A stretch of 63,639 bases of DNA, taken from positions 1-63,639 of the forward strand of contig DASPJR010000068.1 of assembly GCA_035628505.1 (NCBI GenBank), written 5' to 3'. The notes below the pieces were generated by a model. It ran no database searches. It was not told the origin of the DNA and saw only the letters and a program-made list of their open reading frames with translations. Origin of the DNA: DASPJR01 sp035628505. Lineage in GTDB: Bacteria; Planctomycetota; SZUA-567; H5-PLA8. Of the stretch, positions 52,160 to 60,917 are shown one piece after another. The position numbers and the translations under genes were made by a program. Position 1 is the first letter of the stretch, and each line of letters starts with the position of its first letter.

Positions 52160-54108
52160 GCGTGCTCGCGCGAGGCGCTCTGCTTCTCATTTTGATTTGT
52201 GCGGCCGCACAGGCTGAGAATCGTTTTTCCGAAAACGGCCGCCTGGAAGCGCTCTCGCTGGGCGGCGGCTGGACGCCTGTGGCAACAGACATCGTCGTTC
52301 CGCTGAAAGGCTGGACGAAACAATTCAATTTTTCCGCAGCGAAAGTCAATCAGAGCAAAACCGCCGATTCCCGGACCTGGCGGGCAACCCTCAGCGATGA
52401 AGCGGGCGGAATCGTTATCGAGCAGAGCGTGCGGGAGATCAACGGCCGGCTTGTTTTTGATGTGCGGGCCACGGCGCAGAAAGACGTGGACTGCGAATCC
52501 GTTCTCTTCTGGATTGATGTGCCGGCAGAGAAATATGCGGGCGGATCGTTCACTGCCGGCATTGACTTCGGCCCGCTTCCGCTGGAACTGACCGAGCAGT
52601 TCCGGCTCAGCAATGCCAGCACGCACAGCGTTACGCTGAAATCGAAAGATGATTTCGAACTGAATGTCACATTCCCGCCGAAAGCTCCAGTCACTGTTCA
52701 GGATAGTCGCAAGTGGAGCAACCATTTTTCAGTGCTGGTTCCCATTCACTATGGTCCCTTGCGCGCCGGACAGTCTGTCGTGTCGCAAATTTCCCTCGTT
52801 GCCAGCGGGCAAGTGGACGCGCAGCCGGCAACGGTGATGGTCGATCCAAATGCGGCCATGCAGACAATCCGGGGCATGGGCGGAAACTATTGCTTCAAAA
52901 TTGAATCGCCAATCACGCGTTACACGCTCGACAATTTGAATGTCGCATATGCGCGCACAGAGTTGTCGCTGAAAGACTGGGAGCCGGAGAACGACGATGC
53001 TGATCCGGCAAAGATCAACTGGGCGGCATGCGTTGCGCGCGACACAGAAGGCAGCCGACTGCGCGCTGAACTGGAGCTAATGCGCGAGTTGTCCCAGAAG
53101 AAGATTCCGTACATCGCCTCCGTCTGGCATTTACCAGGCTGGCTCACCACCCCCGTTGCAGGAGCGGAAAACAGCAAAGTCGACGCATCCAAATGGCCCG
53201 AGTTCGCCGAGTGCGTCACGTCGTATCTGCTTTATGCGAAAGAAAAGTACCAGGCTGAGCCGGAGCTGTTCTCGTTCAACGAGCCTGATCTTGGAGTCCA
53301 GGTGCTTTTGAGCCCCGAAGAACACCGGGACTCCATTAAGCTGCTCGGCACCGCCTTCGAGAAGTCCGGGCTGAAAACGCGGCTGCTGCTTGGCGACGTG
53401 GCCAATCCGCGCGGTTCGACAGAGTACCTTGCATCCGCGATCGCCGATCCCGACGCGCTGAAGTTTGCCGGAGCAATTTCGTTTCATTCCTGGGGCGGCG
53501 CGCAGCCTGAGCAGTACAACGTGTGGCCGCGGCTTGCCCAGTCCACAAAGCTGCCGCTGATCGTCGCTGAAGCGGGTGTTGATCCAGCCGCATGGAAGAC
53601 CGGCAGTTTTCAATCATTCGACTACGGATTGCGGGAAGCGGCGCAGTATCAGGATCTTTTCCGCCACGCACGACCGAATGCGATTCTGTTCTGGGAATTC
53701 ACGGACGATTACCCGCTGCTCACACGCAACAAGTTCAATAAGAACCGCTTCGCCCCCACCGAGCGCTACTGTTTTCAGAAGCACTATTGCGATCTGATTC
53801 CTGCCGGAAGCGTGATGCTGGCCAGCACCAGCGACAACGAATTCATTCGCGCGAGCGTCTTCAAGTTTTCACGCGACGGCGCGGAGGGTTTCACGGTTCA
53901 TCTGCTGAATACCGGCTGGGCGCGGGAGGTGACACTTCGCGGGCTGCCGGCCAGCGTGACGACACTGACCGCCGTTCGCACGAGCCGCGGAGAACTGTAC
54001 CGGGTGCTTGAGGCGATGAAACCCGAGAACGGCTCAATTAAGCTCGCACTGCCGCCGCAGTGCCTGATCAGCCTGACGACACTTTCAGTCGAGCCGCTGA
54101 AGCAATAG
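52156..54108 (+). CDS. Secreted GH30-like glycosidase (clan A)
   Basis: 650 aa with a signal peptide (MSVLARGALLLILICAAAQA). An N-terminal beta domain (about 25-225) precedes a TIM barrel (about 230-560) and a C-terminal beta domain. The acid/base is Glu376 in FSFNEPDLG and the nucleophile Glu472 in LIVAEAGVD, 96 residues apart, both at the ends of strands as in clan GH-A. RGMGGNYCF and ASVWHLPGWLTTP match the GH30 pattern of GFGG and SPPxWM. GH30 includes glucosylceramidase, xylanases and related enzymes; substrate is not resolved. Coupled to the Cys-rich gene upstream. Confidence 0.8.
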   Translation: MSVLARGALLLILICAAAQAENRFSENGRLEALSLGGGWTPVATDIVVPLKGWTKQFNFSAAKVNQSKTADSRTWRATLSDEAGGIVIEQSVREINGRLVFDVRATAQKDVDCESVLFWIDVPAEKYAGGSFTAGIDFGPLPLELTEQFRLSNASTHSVTLKSKDDFELNVTFPPKAPVTVQDSRKWSNHFSVLVPIHYGPLRAGQSVVSQISLVASGQVDAQPATVMVDPNAAMQTIRGMGGNYCFKIESPITRYTLDNLNVAYARTELSLKDWEPENDDADPAKINWAACVARDTEGSRLRAELELMRELSQKKIPYIASVWHLPGWLTTPVAGAENSKVDASKWPEFAECVTSYLLYAKEKYQAEPELFSFNEPDLGVQVLLSPEEHRDSIKLLGTAFEKSGLKTRLLLGDVANPRGSTEYLASAIADPDALKFAGAISFHSWGGAQPEQYNVWPRLAQSTKLPLIVAEAGVDPAAWKTGSFQSFDYGLREAAQYQDLFRHARPNAILFWEFTDDYPLLTRNKFNKNRFAPTERYCFQKHYCDLIPAGSVMLASTSDNEFIRASVFKFSRDGAEGFTVHLLNTGWAREVTLRGLPASVTTLTAVRTSRGELYRVLEAMKPENGSIKLALPPQCLISLTTLSVEPLKQ

Positions 54109-54111
54109 CGG

Positions 54112-54203
54112 CGCAAGCTTCAGCTTGCGAATGTGGCGCGAACTTTAGTTCGCGAGAACTGCGTGACCAGAGTTTGCGGGAACCGCGCGAACTGAAGTTC
54201 ACG
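54112..54203. repeat. Three small palindromes of the TTCAG type
   Basis: CGCAAGCT-TC-AGCTTGCG (54112-54129), CGCGAACT-TT-AGTTCGCG (54137-54154) and GAACT-GA-AGTTC (about 54188-54200). Same design as the palindromes at 48592-48828. Confidence 0.65.
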
Positions 54204-54214
54204 CCACAAAGAAA

Positions 54215-54239
54215 AACTGGAAGGCGATGCCTTCCAGTT
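54215..54239 (-). terminator. Intrinsic terminator of the zinc-ribbon gene (leftward)
   Basis: AACTGGAAGGC-GAT-GCCTTCCAGTT, an 11-bp stem with 3-nt loop. On the minus strand it is followed by TTTCTTTG. It lies 30 bp after the stop of the minus-strand gene. Confidence 0.75.
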
Positions 54240-54268
54240 CGAACGTTACATTCAGTGATGAACGTGCT

Positions 54269-54634
54269 TTAGAATTCGACGACGAAGCGCTTGAGCGAGC
54301 CCAGCACGCCAAGGACGATGCTGACCAGCGCACAGACCATCGCGCCGATAAAGAACTGCGACTGCGGCTCGCCGGCTTTGCCGGAAATCCACGTTTCTGT
54401 CCCGCCGACCCACATGACAATGCAAACGGCAGCGAAGACAAAGAACAGAATGGAGATCAGGCTGAAGAGCTTCTGCTTTTTCTGGACCGCGGCAACTTCT
54501 TCGTGCTCAGCGGCAGTCAGATTCTGAATGCGCCGCGCGCACACCGGACAGGTGATATCGCGTTCTTCCGCTTTCAAATCCACGTCGCGAATCGTAGCGC
54601 ACTCGCTGCAGCGTAACCGTACTGCTATACCCAT
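54269..54634 (-). CDS. Small zinc-ribbon membrane protein
   Basis: 121 aa. CSEC and CPVC (about 9-33) make a Cys4 zinc ribbon; then a helix and two hydrophobic spans (LFSLISILFFVFAAVCIVMW and FFIGAMVCALVSIVLGVLG). This is the ribbon-plus-membrane arrangement seen at 11100-12098, in a smaller form. GGAGGTGA lies before the ATG. No specific function is known. It is convergent with the GH30-like gene. Confidence 0.75.
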   Translation of the reverse strand: MGIAVRLRCSECATIRDVDLKAEERDITCPVCARRIQNLTAAEHEEVAAVQKKQKLFSLISILFFVFAAVCIVMWVGGTETWISGKAGEPQSQFFIGAMVCALVSIVLGVLGSLKRFVVEF

Positions 54635-54770
54635 TCATCACCTCCACCTGTTGCAATTGAAGCCTGCGCGTAAGTGCTGACACACGCAAGACCTTCAGTC
54701 CTTCTGTAATTTTAGACGGGCTGAAGTTTAGCTTCCCAGCCGGTTTTTGACAAGAAGGGAAAAACGGGGG

Positions 54771-54812
54771 TTAGGGTTCAGGGGTTAGGGTTCAGGGGTT
54801 AGGGTTCAGGGG
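54771..54812. repeat. Telomere-like 14-bp tandem repeat
   Basis: Three full copies of TTAGGGTTCAGGGG (54771-54784, 54785-54798, 54799-54812) with a partial at each side. The minus-strand gene that follows ends inside it. Confidence 0.85.
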
Positions 54813-55889
54813 TTGACGGGTGTGCGGACCTCGGTCGACGAGGTTGTCGGGAAGCAATGGGGGATTATTGGGATCGTACAAATCTTTGCCGGCCACTCTT
54901 CCTTTCGCAGTCCATTTTGTGCCTTTGAGCAGATAACCACGAGTCCGGTCATCATAGTCAAAATTAGAGCGATTTGCCCAAAGGAAGTAAATAGCGTTTT
55001 TTCTCCATTCCAAGACCTTCGTAAGGTCCTCAGTGCCTTTCAGCCAGCCATAACGCCATTGAATGTCTGGGAAATTGGGACCCAGAAACCTTTGTTCCAT
55101 CAAAAACCTATCCACTTTCCTATCGTCCGGAACATTCAATGCTTCGTTAAGGAATCGGATGCGCCCAGATATTTCGAACTGAACCCAATCATCTAGATCA
55201 ACTTTGTAATCAGCGGGAATCATACTTCCGAACCGGTTTACATACGCCTCAACCATTTCCTTATCATAGGAGTTGTCAATGCGTACATACATCTGGTCGC
55301 TGACCTGCCAAACAACAAACGTTCCCCACGATGATCGACTCACTATTACGTTCCCATTGCCGCATCTCTCAACCGACCACTTAGTACCGGGTACGCCGCA
55401 GAGCATGTCGTGTTCGACATCCTCCCGTGTGGCCCCCGTATAGCATTGAAGAATCATTATCTCGTTTCGCTTAGTAGAGGCATCGTTGAACATAAATGAA
55501 AAACAGACACGACTTCGAAGCCTCAAAATTCTTCCCGAGACGCTCGACGTCTTGCCGCCGTGTGTCCATCTCGTCTTTCCAACAACACCTTCTATTTTCA
55601 AAAACCTGTAAATGCCCTCTGCGCCCTTAACCCACTTGTTGTCGAAACCGCCGGTCCAAGGTTGATCATTAAAGGGTTGCCATACAAACTCGTGACGCTC
55701 TCCGACCTGCCTCACGCCCTCCACACCGGGAACCCTGGCAAGTTCCTCGATTTCAGTCTGCGTCAAACCTCCAAGCGAAAACAGAAAGGGTGAAGGCAGT
55801 TCTCCATTGGCGAGCTCACCGCAGGAAGCGTTCACAATAAACAGCAACGTGAGTGCTAGCGCTGCCATCTGGTAAATATTGGCGCCCAT
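54792..55889 (-). CDS. Secreted hypothetical protein
   Basis: 365 aa with a signal peptide (MGANIYQMAALALTLLFIVNA). The mature part has no recognised domain; it has scattered Trp, Tyr and charged residues (WQPFNDQPWTGGFDNKWVKG; VWQVSDQMYVRIDNSYDKE). Composition is AT-richer than the neighbours. The last six residues (PLNPNP) and the stop lie in the 14-bp TTAGGGTTCAGGGG repeat, so the original C-terminus may have been displaced. The start codon is followed by a plausible signal peptide, but the ribosome site is weak. Confidence 0.6.
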   Translation of the reverse strand: MGANIYQMAALALTLLFIVNASCGELANGELPSPFLFSLGGLTQTEIEELARVPGVEGVRQVGERHEFVWQPFNDQPWTGGFDNKWVKGAEGIYRFLKIEGVVGKTRWTHGGKTSSVSGRILRLRSRVCFSFMFNDASTKRNEIMILQCYTGATREDVEHDMLCGVPGTKWSVERCGNGNVIVSRSSWGTFVVWQVSDQMYVRIDNSYDKEMVEAYVNRFGSMIPADYKVDLDDWVQFEISGRIRFLNEALNVPDDRKVDRFLMEQRFLGPNFPDIQWRYGWLKGTEDLTKVLEWRKNAIYFLWANRSNFDYDDRTRGYLLKGTKWTAKGRVAGKDLYDPNNPPLLPDNLVDRGPHTRQPLNPNP

Positions 55890-56092
55890 AGATTTCTAAC
55901 CACCCCGCATTTTAAAAGAATAATTGCGTACCTTTGCCGCTGCCGACATGGAAATTTGAATTCACCGCAGCAGAAGTACATCACTCGGGCGCAGGTAAAA
56001 GCATAGCGCCGAGCCCGCAAGGGTGTCAATGCCGCCAGGTTAAGGATGCTGATCTGTTTTGTAAGTTTCAGCGCGGAGTTGATGGCCAAGAT

Positions 56093-56122
56093 TTGCAAAG
56101 TGCGCGTTGCGTCAGGTATAGT
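56093..56122 (+). promoter_or_regulatory. Candidate promoter of the NTPase-pentapeptide gene
   Basis: TTGCAA (56093-56098), 18-bp spacer, TATAGT (56117-56122). A second TTGCAA lies just downstream (56124-56129), giving a direct repeat. The leader to the ATG would be about 30 nt. The rest of 55890-56157 contains no recognised element. Confidence 0.5.
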
Positions 56123-56157
56123 CTTGCAAGCGTATTCAACTTTTCAGGCCTTTCAGC

Positions 56158-58098
56158 ATGAACATCGAACCCCAGCGCGCCCTTGTGACGCCGCGTGTGC
56201 GCAGTGACGGCAATAGTCGCCTGCCGCTTGAATGCGAGCTGCTGCCGCTGCTGCAGGAGCATTCACGGGGAGCTATCGCGCTGCTGGGCGGAATGGGTTC
56301 GGGAAAAACAACGGCGCTGCGGCATTTGAAGTGCCTGCTTCCAGAAGAAAGTAACATCGAACTGCTCGACGATGAAAGCGAAGCCCGTATCGTAGATCGT
56401 CTAAGCCAGAGCGGGCTGGTCGTGTACACGGCGCAGCGGGCGTTTGATCTTAAACACAGGGCTATTTTTCGCCTGACGAACTGGACGCGCGATGACTGGA
56501 TCGAGTACCTGCTGGCAGCGCATCGTGAGCAATGCGCATCCGTCATGACGCGCGTGCAGACCGCCGAAGGCGCGGCGTTCATCGCGGGAAATCCGGAACT
56601 CTGGCGCGTGATCCTGGACACGTTTGCCGCGCACGAGCACGTCTCGCGGCTGGGCGATGCACTGCTGTGTTTTCTGCGGCTCAATCTCACGCGCGAGCAG
56701 CTTGCGCAGGCGCAGAGAGCGTGCCTGACGAAGCTGCTGATGGATCCCAAAGTGCTCCGCAGGACAGCGGTATGTTTCCCGAAAGATCATTGTGTTGAAA
56801 CTGTTGGGCTCGATAGGAACGACTTTGCAGCGGTGTCGAAGTTCGATTGCGATGAGCGTGCGCGAAGACTCTTCCGCCACGAGCAGGTTCAACTCGTGCT
56901 CGCGCGTGAACACATTGTTGGCGATCTGAAGGCAAAGCAGCCATGCAAGTACCTCGTCTTCCGAATTGAGCGCACGCTGCTGCGCATGCTGGGTTCGGCA
57001 CTGAAACATGAGCCGGCCGCGCTGCATTATCTTGAGAAACTATCGGGTGAGCGCGAACTGCAGGCGATGGCGGCCAGCCTGCTGCATGGATCGGAAGCCC
57101 GGTGGATTCCGAGCACACGGCAGTGCAACTGGTCGTTCACGCGCACACGGGGCGAGTTCTCAGGCGGGTACTTCGACTTTGCGCAATGGCCGAAAGCCGA
57201 ACTAAGCTCGGCGCGCTTTGATTTTGTCACCCTGACGCATGGGAATTTGAAAGCAGCGGACCTGTGCAACTGTGATCTTATCGGTGCTGATTTCTCGTTC
57301 ACGACGCTTCAGCAAGCGCAGCTTAAGGACGTGCGAGCCGAGAACAGCGTCTTCCGTGGGGCTGATTTCTCATCCGCCGACCTTTCGCGCGCAAACTTCA
57401 AAGAAAGCGACCTCTCCGGTGCGTGCTTCGAGCAGGCCGCAATGCAAGGCGCAGTTCTGACGCGCGCGAACCTCACTGGTGCGCGGTTTTTCAGAGCCAG
57501 ACTGTTCAACGCACTGCTGACAGGCGCACAAATTGACGGCGCGGATTTCTCGCAAGCCGATCTTTCGAGCGCCGTTCTTCAGTCGCTCGTCCTTCGTACG
57601 GCAACGTTCACTGGTGCGAGCTTCCGCCACGCCGATCTGCGCGGCTGCGATCTGGAAAACATGGAACTGCCTTCCGCTGATTTCAGAAAGGCGAACCTCA
57701 GCGGCGCATACCTGACCGGCTCGTTCATTCCGAAAGGCAACTTCGCTGGCGCGAACTTGAGCTGCACCGGGCTGGCCGGAATTGAATGGGAGCGCGCGGA
57801 CTTAAGCGGCGCCGACCTGCGCGGGTGCAGCTTTCACCTGGGCTCGACGCGCTCGGGACGAGTGGACAGTTTCATCGCCTGCGAGGGCAGCCGCACGGGC
57901 TTTTACACTGACGAGTATCAGGAGCAGCACTTCAAGGCGCCCGAGCAGAGCAAGGCGAACCTGCGGGGGGCGGATCTGCGTGGAGCCAATATTGACAACG
58001 TGGATTTTTACCTGGTTGACTTGAGAGATGCCCGCTATGACGCGCGGCAGGAAGAGCACTTCCGGCGCTGCCGCGCGATATTGGAAAGCCGCGTTTGA
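56158..58098 (+). CDS. P-loop NTPase fused to pentapeptide repeats
   Basis: 646 aa. The N-terminal 330 residues form a P-loop NTPase: GGMGSGKT (44-51), a candidate Walker B LLDD (69-72), then an all-helical part (RDDWIEYLLAAHREQC; NPELWRVILDTFAAHE). The C-terminal 300 residues are about 45 pentapeptide units of the A(D/N)LXX type (ADFSSADLSRANFKESDLSG; ANLTGARFFRARLFNA) that would make a right-handed beta-helix. A break near residues 560-605 (insert with STRSGRVDSFIACEGS) interrupts it. Fused NTPase plus pentapeptide proteins are rare and not characterised. It is preceded by a promoter candidate and followed convergently by a HEAT gene. No signal peptide, so cytoplasmic. Confidence 0.8.
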   Translation: MNIEPQRALVTPRVRSDGNSRLPLECELLPLLQEHSRGAIALLGGMGSGKTTALRHLKCLLPEESNIELLDDESEARIVDRLSQSGLVVYTAQRAFDLKHRAIFRLTNWTRDDWIEYLLAAHREQCASVMTRVQTAEGAAFIAGNPELWRVILDTFAAHEHVSRLGDALLCFLRLNLTREQLAQAQRACLTKLLMDPKVLRRTAVCFPKDHCVETVGLDRNDFAAVSKFDCDERARRLFRHEQVQLVLAREHIVGDLKAKQPCKYLVFRIERTLLRMLGSALKHEPAALHYLEKLSGERELQAMAASLLHGSEARWIPSTRQCNWSFTRTRGEFSGGYFDFAQWPKAELSSARFDFVTLTHGNLKAADLCNCDLIGADFSFTTLQQAQLKDVRAENSVFRGADFSSADLSRANFKESDLSGACFEQAAMQGAVLTRANLTGARFFRARLFNALLTGAQIDGADFSQADLSSAVLQSLVLRTATFTGASFRHADLRGCDLENMELPSADFRKANLSGAYLTGSFIPKGNFAGANLSCTGLAGIEWERADLSGADLRGCSFHLGSTRSGRVDSFIACEGSRTGFYTDEYQEQHFKAPEQSKANLRGADLRGANIDNVDFYLVDLRDARYDARQEEHFRRCRAILESRV

Positions 58099-58111
58099 AA
58101 CGTCTTGCCTC

Positions 58112-58615
58112 TCAGCGTTTCTGAATCGCACGCAGCGCTTCGTCCGCGCACCAGTGGTCAAAGCCCTGCTTGCGTTTGCGCAGGCGCTTGAGCGGCTCAA
58201 TGGCCGCGCTTGCTGCCGGTCCAATGCGGCCGAGCGCGATCGCGGCACTCACGCAGATGTCATCTTTCTCGATCGCTTCGATCAGCGCCGGTACCGCTGG
58301 GCGCGCCGCCGAACCGAGTTCACCCAGTGCCGTCACTGCCGCAACGCGAACAACCCAGTCACTGTCTTCAACCGCCTCAATCAGATGCGGCACCGCATCA
58401 GCGGCCTCTTTACCGAGTTCCGCCAAAGCGCAGATCGCAGCGACTCGACGGCTGCAATCGCCATTCTTCAGATCGTAAATTAAACCCACCACGCGGTCTT
58501 CCCGGCTTCCGGATGCTTCAAGGCGCCCAGTGCCGCTTGGCGCCAGAACCGGCTCGATGCCTGCCGTGATATTGCGTGTGCAATTCGCAGCAGCTTCTGC
58601 CAGGGATTGAACCAT
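58112..58615 (-). CDS. HEAT-repeat protein
   Basis: 167 aa. Three to four HEAT/PBS-lyase type repeats: RRVAAICALAELGKEAADAV, VVRVAAVTALGELGSAARPAVP, and CVSAAIALGRIGPAASAAIEPL. No signal peptide. GGAGG precedes the ATG. Such proteins mediate protein contacts. It is convergent with the NTPase-pentapeptide gene, only 13 bp apart. Confidence 0.8.
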   Translation of the reverse strand: MVQSLAEAAANCTRNITAGIEPVLAPSGTGRLEASGSREDRVVGLIYDLKNGDCSRRVAAICALAELGKEAADAVPHLIEAVEDSDWVVRVAAVTALGELGSAARPAVPALIEAIEKDDICVSAAIALGRIGPAASAAIEPLKRLRKRKQGFDHWCADEALRAIQKR

Positions 58616-58933
58616 AAAGGAGCCTCCAGTCGGTTATTGCCGGACTTCAGCCCGGCACGCGTGTGAAAATTCTTACCAGCACAGACTAGTGCGGCCTCAG
58701 CGTCTCAATTTTTGTGCCGCCCACGACGTGCGCATTACCAGAATGAATGCGCCTTCTCCACCAGCGCGCTCGGCGCGGCTGTAATGAGTTGAATTCAAAG
58801 CGCTTAAAACAAAAGTTCGAGCAGCGGCGATTTGCTTTTCGTTTTCACGATCAGCGATAACCTTCTGAAGCGGCTGCCAAACTGAAAAGGTGTGAAAAGA
58901 ACAGACTCAGGTTTCCCAAACGGCTGAATAAAG
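58616..58933. other. 318-bp divergent intergenic region
   Basis: Between the HEAT gene (minus) and hemL (plus). It holds one REP-like hairpin (GCCGG-ACTTCAGC-CCGGC at 58639-58656) and presumably the promoters of both genes. No ORF or RNA was recognised. Confidence 0.5.
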
Positions 58934-60241
58934 ATGAAAACAAAACGCTCTCTGTCGTTCACCCGGTCGGCGAAGGCTTTCGCCGAGGCTTCGCAGAACT
59001 TTCCCGGCGGAGTCAACTCGCCCGTGCGCTCGTGGCGGAGCGTCGGAGGCGATCCGTTTTTCGTCTCGTACGCCAAAGGCGCGGAGCTGGTGGACCTTGA
59101 CGGCAACCGCTATGTCGACTTCGTGGGCTCCTGGGGCCCGATGATTCTCGGTCACTGTCAGTCAAAAGTTGTCGCCGCGATTCGCAAGCAGGCCGTGCGC
59201 GGAGCGAGCTTCGGCGCACCGACGGAGCTGGAAACGCGGCTGGGCCAGAGAGTCCGCAAGCTCGTGCCTTCTCTGGAGCTTTTACGCTTTGTTTCGTCAG
59301 GGACCGAAGCGTGCATGCACGCGGTCCGCGTCGCGCGTGGGTTCACTGGCCGCGAAAAGATCATCAAGTTCGAAGGCTGCTACCACGGCGCGTCCGACCC
59401 GATGCTCGTGAAGGCCGGCTCAGGCGTAGCCACCTTCGGGCTGCCTGATTCAGCCGGCGTGAATGCCAGCACCGCCGCCAACACGTTGACGGCTCCGTTC
59501 AACGATCTTGCCGCCGTACGCGAACTGCTATCTGTGAACAAAGGCCAGATCGCGGCAATCATTCTCGAGCCGGTTGTTGGCAATGCCGGCGTGTTGATCC
59601 CGCACAAAGGATTTCTGCAGGGACTGCGCGACGCCGCGAGCGATTCGGGCGCAGTGCTCATTTTCGACGAAGTGATGACCGGCTTCCGCCTGGCGCCCGG
59701 CGGCGCGCAGCAGTTTTATGGCATCAAGCCAGACATGACGACGCTCGGGAAGATTATCGGCGGCGGACTGCCCTGCGCTGCCTATGGCGGGCGTCGGGAG
59801 ATCATGGAAAAGGTGGCGCCGATCGGCCCGGTCTACCAGGCCGGCACGCTCTCGGGCAACCCGCTGGCGATGGCAGCGGGCGTGGCCACGCTTCAGCAAC
59901 TGGAGGATTCGGGCGTTTACGAGCAGCTCGAGACGATTTCAGCGACGGTCGAGAAAAGCCTGCGAGACGCGGCCGCTGCCGCGGGCTGGGCGGAGAGAAT
60001 CTGCATCAATCGCGTCGGCAGCATGTTCACGCTCTTTTTCTGCAAGGGTCCGGTCACTAATTTCGCGGATGCCAAGAACGCCGACGCCAAAGTGTATGCA
60101 AAATTCTTCCGCGCCATGCTGCAGCACGGCGTCTACCTGCCGCCGAGCCAGTTTGAAGCCGCATTCGTCAACCTGGCGATGGACCGCAAGATACTCAAGC
60201 GCGTGGCCAAAGCCGCCAGGGCTGCGTTTGCAGCGCTTTGA
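58934..60241 (+). CDS. hemL: Glutamate-1-semialdehyde 2,1-aminomutase
   Basis: 435 aa. Makes 5-aminolevulinate for heme and other tetrapyrroles with PLP. Catalytic Lys273 in TLGKIIGGGLP; FDEVMTGFRL (244-253); SGTEACMHAVRVARGFTGR; HGASDPMLVKAGSG; TLSGNPLAMAAG. The whole length matches the family. The ATG has only a poor ribosome site, and other hem genes are not near. It is convergent with a 73-aa gene; a shared terminator lies between. Alternative function as another class III aminotransferase is unlikely given the motif set. Confidence 0.95.
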   Translation: MKTKRSLSFTRSAKAFAEASQNFPGGVNSPVRSWRSVGGDPFFVSYAKGAELVDLDGNRYVDFVGSWGPMILGHCQSKVVAAIRKQAVRGASFGAPTELETRLGQRVRKLVPSLELLRFVSSGTEACMHAVRVARGFTGREKIIKFEGCYHGASDPMLVKAGSGVATFGLPDSAGVNASTAANTLTAPFNDLAAVRELLSVNKGQIAAIILEPVVGNAGVLIPHKGFLQGLRDAASDSGAVLIFDEVMTGFRLAPGGAQQFYGIKPDMTTLGKIIGGGLPCAAYGGRREIMEKVAPIGPVYQAGTLSGNPLAMAAGVATLQQLEDSGVYEQLETISATVEKSLRDAAAAAGWAERICINRVGSMFTLFFCKGPVTNFADAKNADAKVYAKFFRAMLQHGVYLPPSQFEAAFVNLAMDRKILKRVAKAARAAFAAL

Positions 60242-60330
60242 TCTCACGCAAAGACGCAAAGGCGCTAAGACGAGCCTTTTAACGACTTCAACACGGAGAC
60301 GCGGAGAGCACGGAGGTCACGGAGATTTTT
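60241..60330. repeat. Tandem pair of periodic repeats after hemL
   Basis: CTCACGCAAAGACGCAAAGG then CGCTAAGACG (60242-60271), followed by TTTAACGACTTCAACACGGA and repeated CGGAG words to 60330. The first part has an inverted partner, CTTTGCGTCTTAGCGTCTTT to GCGTGAG, at 60411-60442 on the other side of the terminator. Confidence 0.7.
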
Positions 60331-60373
60331 GGAAGGTTTAATTTTCGCTGATCATCGACGTGCTTCAAAAAAA

Positions 60374-60401
60374 AAAGGCTTCACCCACTGGTGAAGCCTT
60401 T
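60374..60401. terminator. Bidirectional terminator between hemL and the 73-aa gene
   Basis: AAAGGCTTCACC (60374-60385) with GGTGAAGCCTTT (60390-60401), 4-nt loop, perfect 12-bp stem. On the minus strand it is followed by a long T run (complement of the A run before 60374), and on the plus strand by TTTG. It ends the minus-strand gene most strongly. Confidence 0.85.
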
Positions 60402-60451
60402 GTCGAAAATCTGTTCTTTGCGTCTTAGCGTCTTTGCGTGAGCCGTTCCGT

Positions 60452-60673
60452 TCAAGCCGCTTCGTCGTTCATGAAGATCTCGAACTTCTCGATGTTGCAC
60501 TCGAATTCCATCTTCCCGTCAGAGAGCTCGAGCATGGCGTAGGGTTCGTGGGGGTAGATCTTCTTGATCCACAGCAGCGGGCCAACGGGTGTGCCGGCTT
60601 TCGCTGAACCGTCCCACGGATGAATCCGCCGAACCGCATCGCCTACGTAGAGATTCAACGTTGCCATTCCCAT
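60452..60673 (-). CDS. Small conserved-looking hypothetical protein
   Basis: 73 aa, start ATG at 60673 with a strong ribosome site (AAAGGAGGG, 6 bp upstream). A beta-rich sequence (ATLNLYVGDAVRRIHPWDGS; LLWIKKIYPHEPYAMLELSD) ending in an acidic tail. Cytoplasmic and not recognised. The strong ribosome site and dedicated terminator indicate real, possibly abundant, expression. Confidence 0.7.
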   Translation of the reverse strand: MGMATLNLYVGDAVRRIHPWDGSAKAGTPVGPLLWIKKIYPHEPYAMLELSDGKMEFECNIEKFEIFMNDEAA

Positions 60674-60917
60674 TGCGCCCTCCTTTCCTCTTTCTGCTGT
60701 TCCTGTCTGCTGGTCTCTTCTGTCGTCGTCCTCGTTCGTATTGGACTACCTAGATAACGAATGAGCGTTGAAAATTTTCAAAAAATTCCACATTTTTTTT
60801 GCACGTTCTAAAGCACCCCGCCGGTGCTGCGATTGGCAATTGCTTCAGGCCATCCGAGGCGGTATTCAAGGAACTGCATCGCTGGCGCCGTACTATCTTT
60901 TAGACCCCTGGTTTCTC

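Noticed and set aside
54771..54812. True telomere
   Set aside because: The repeat is internal, short and coding on one strand; nothing suggests a chromosome end.
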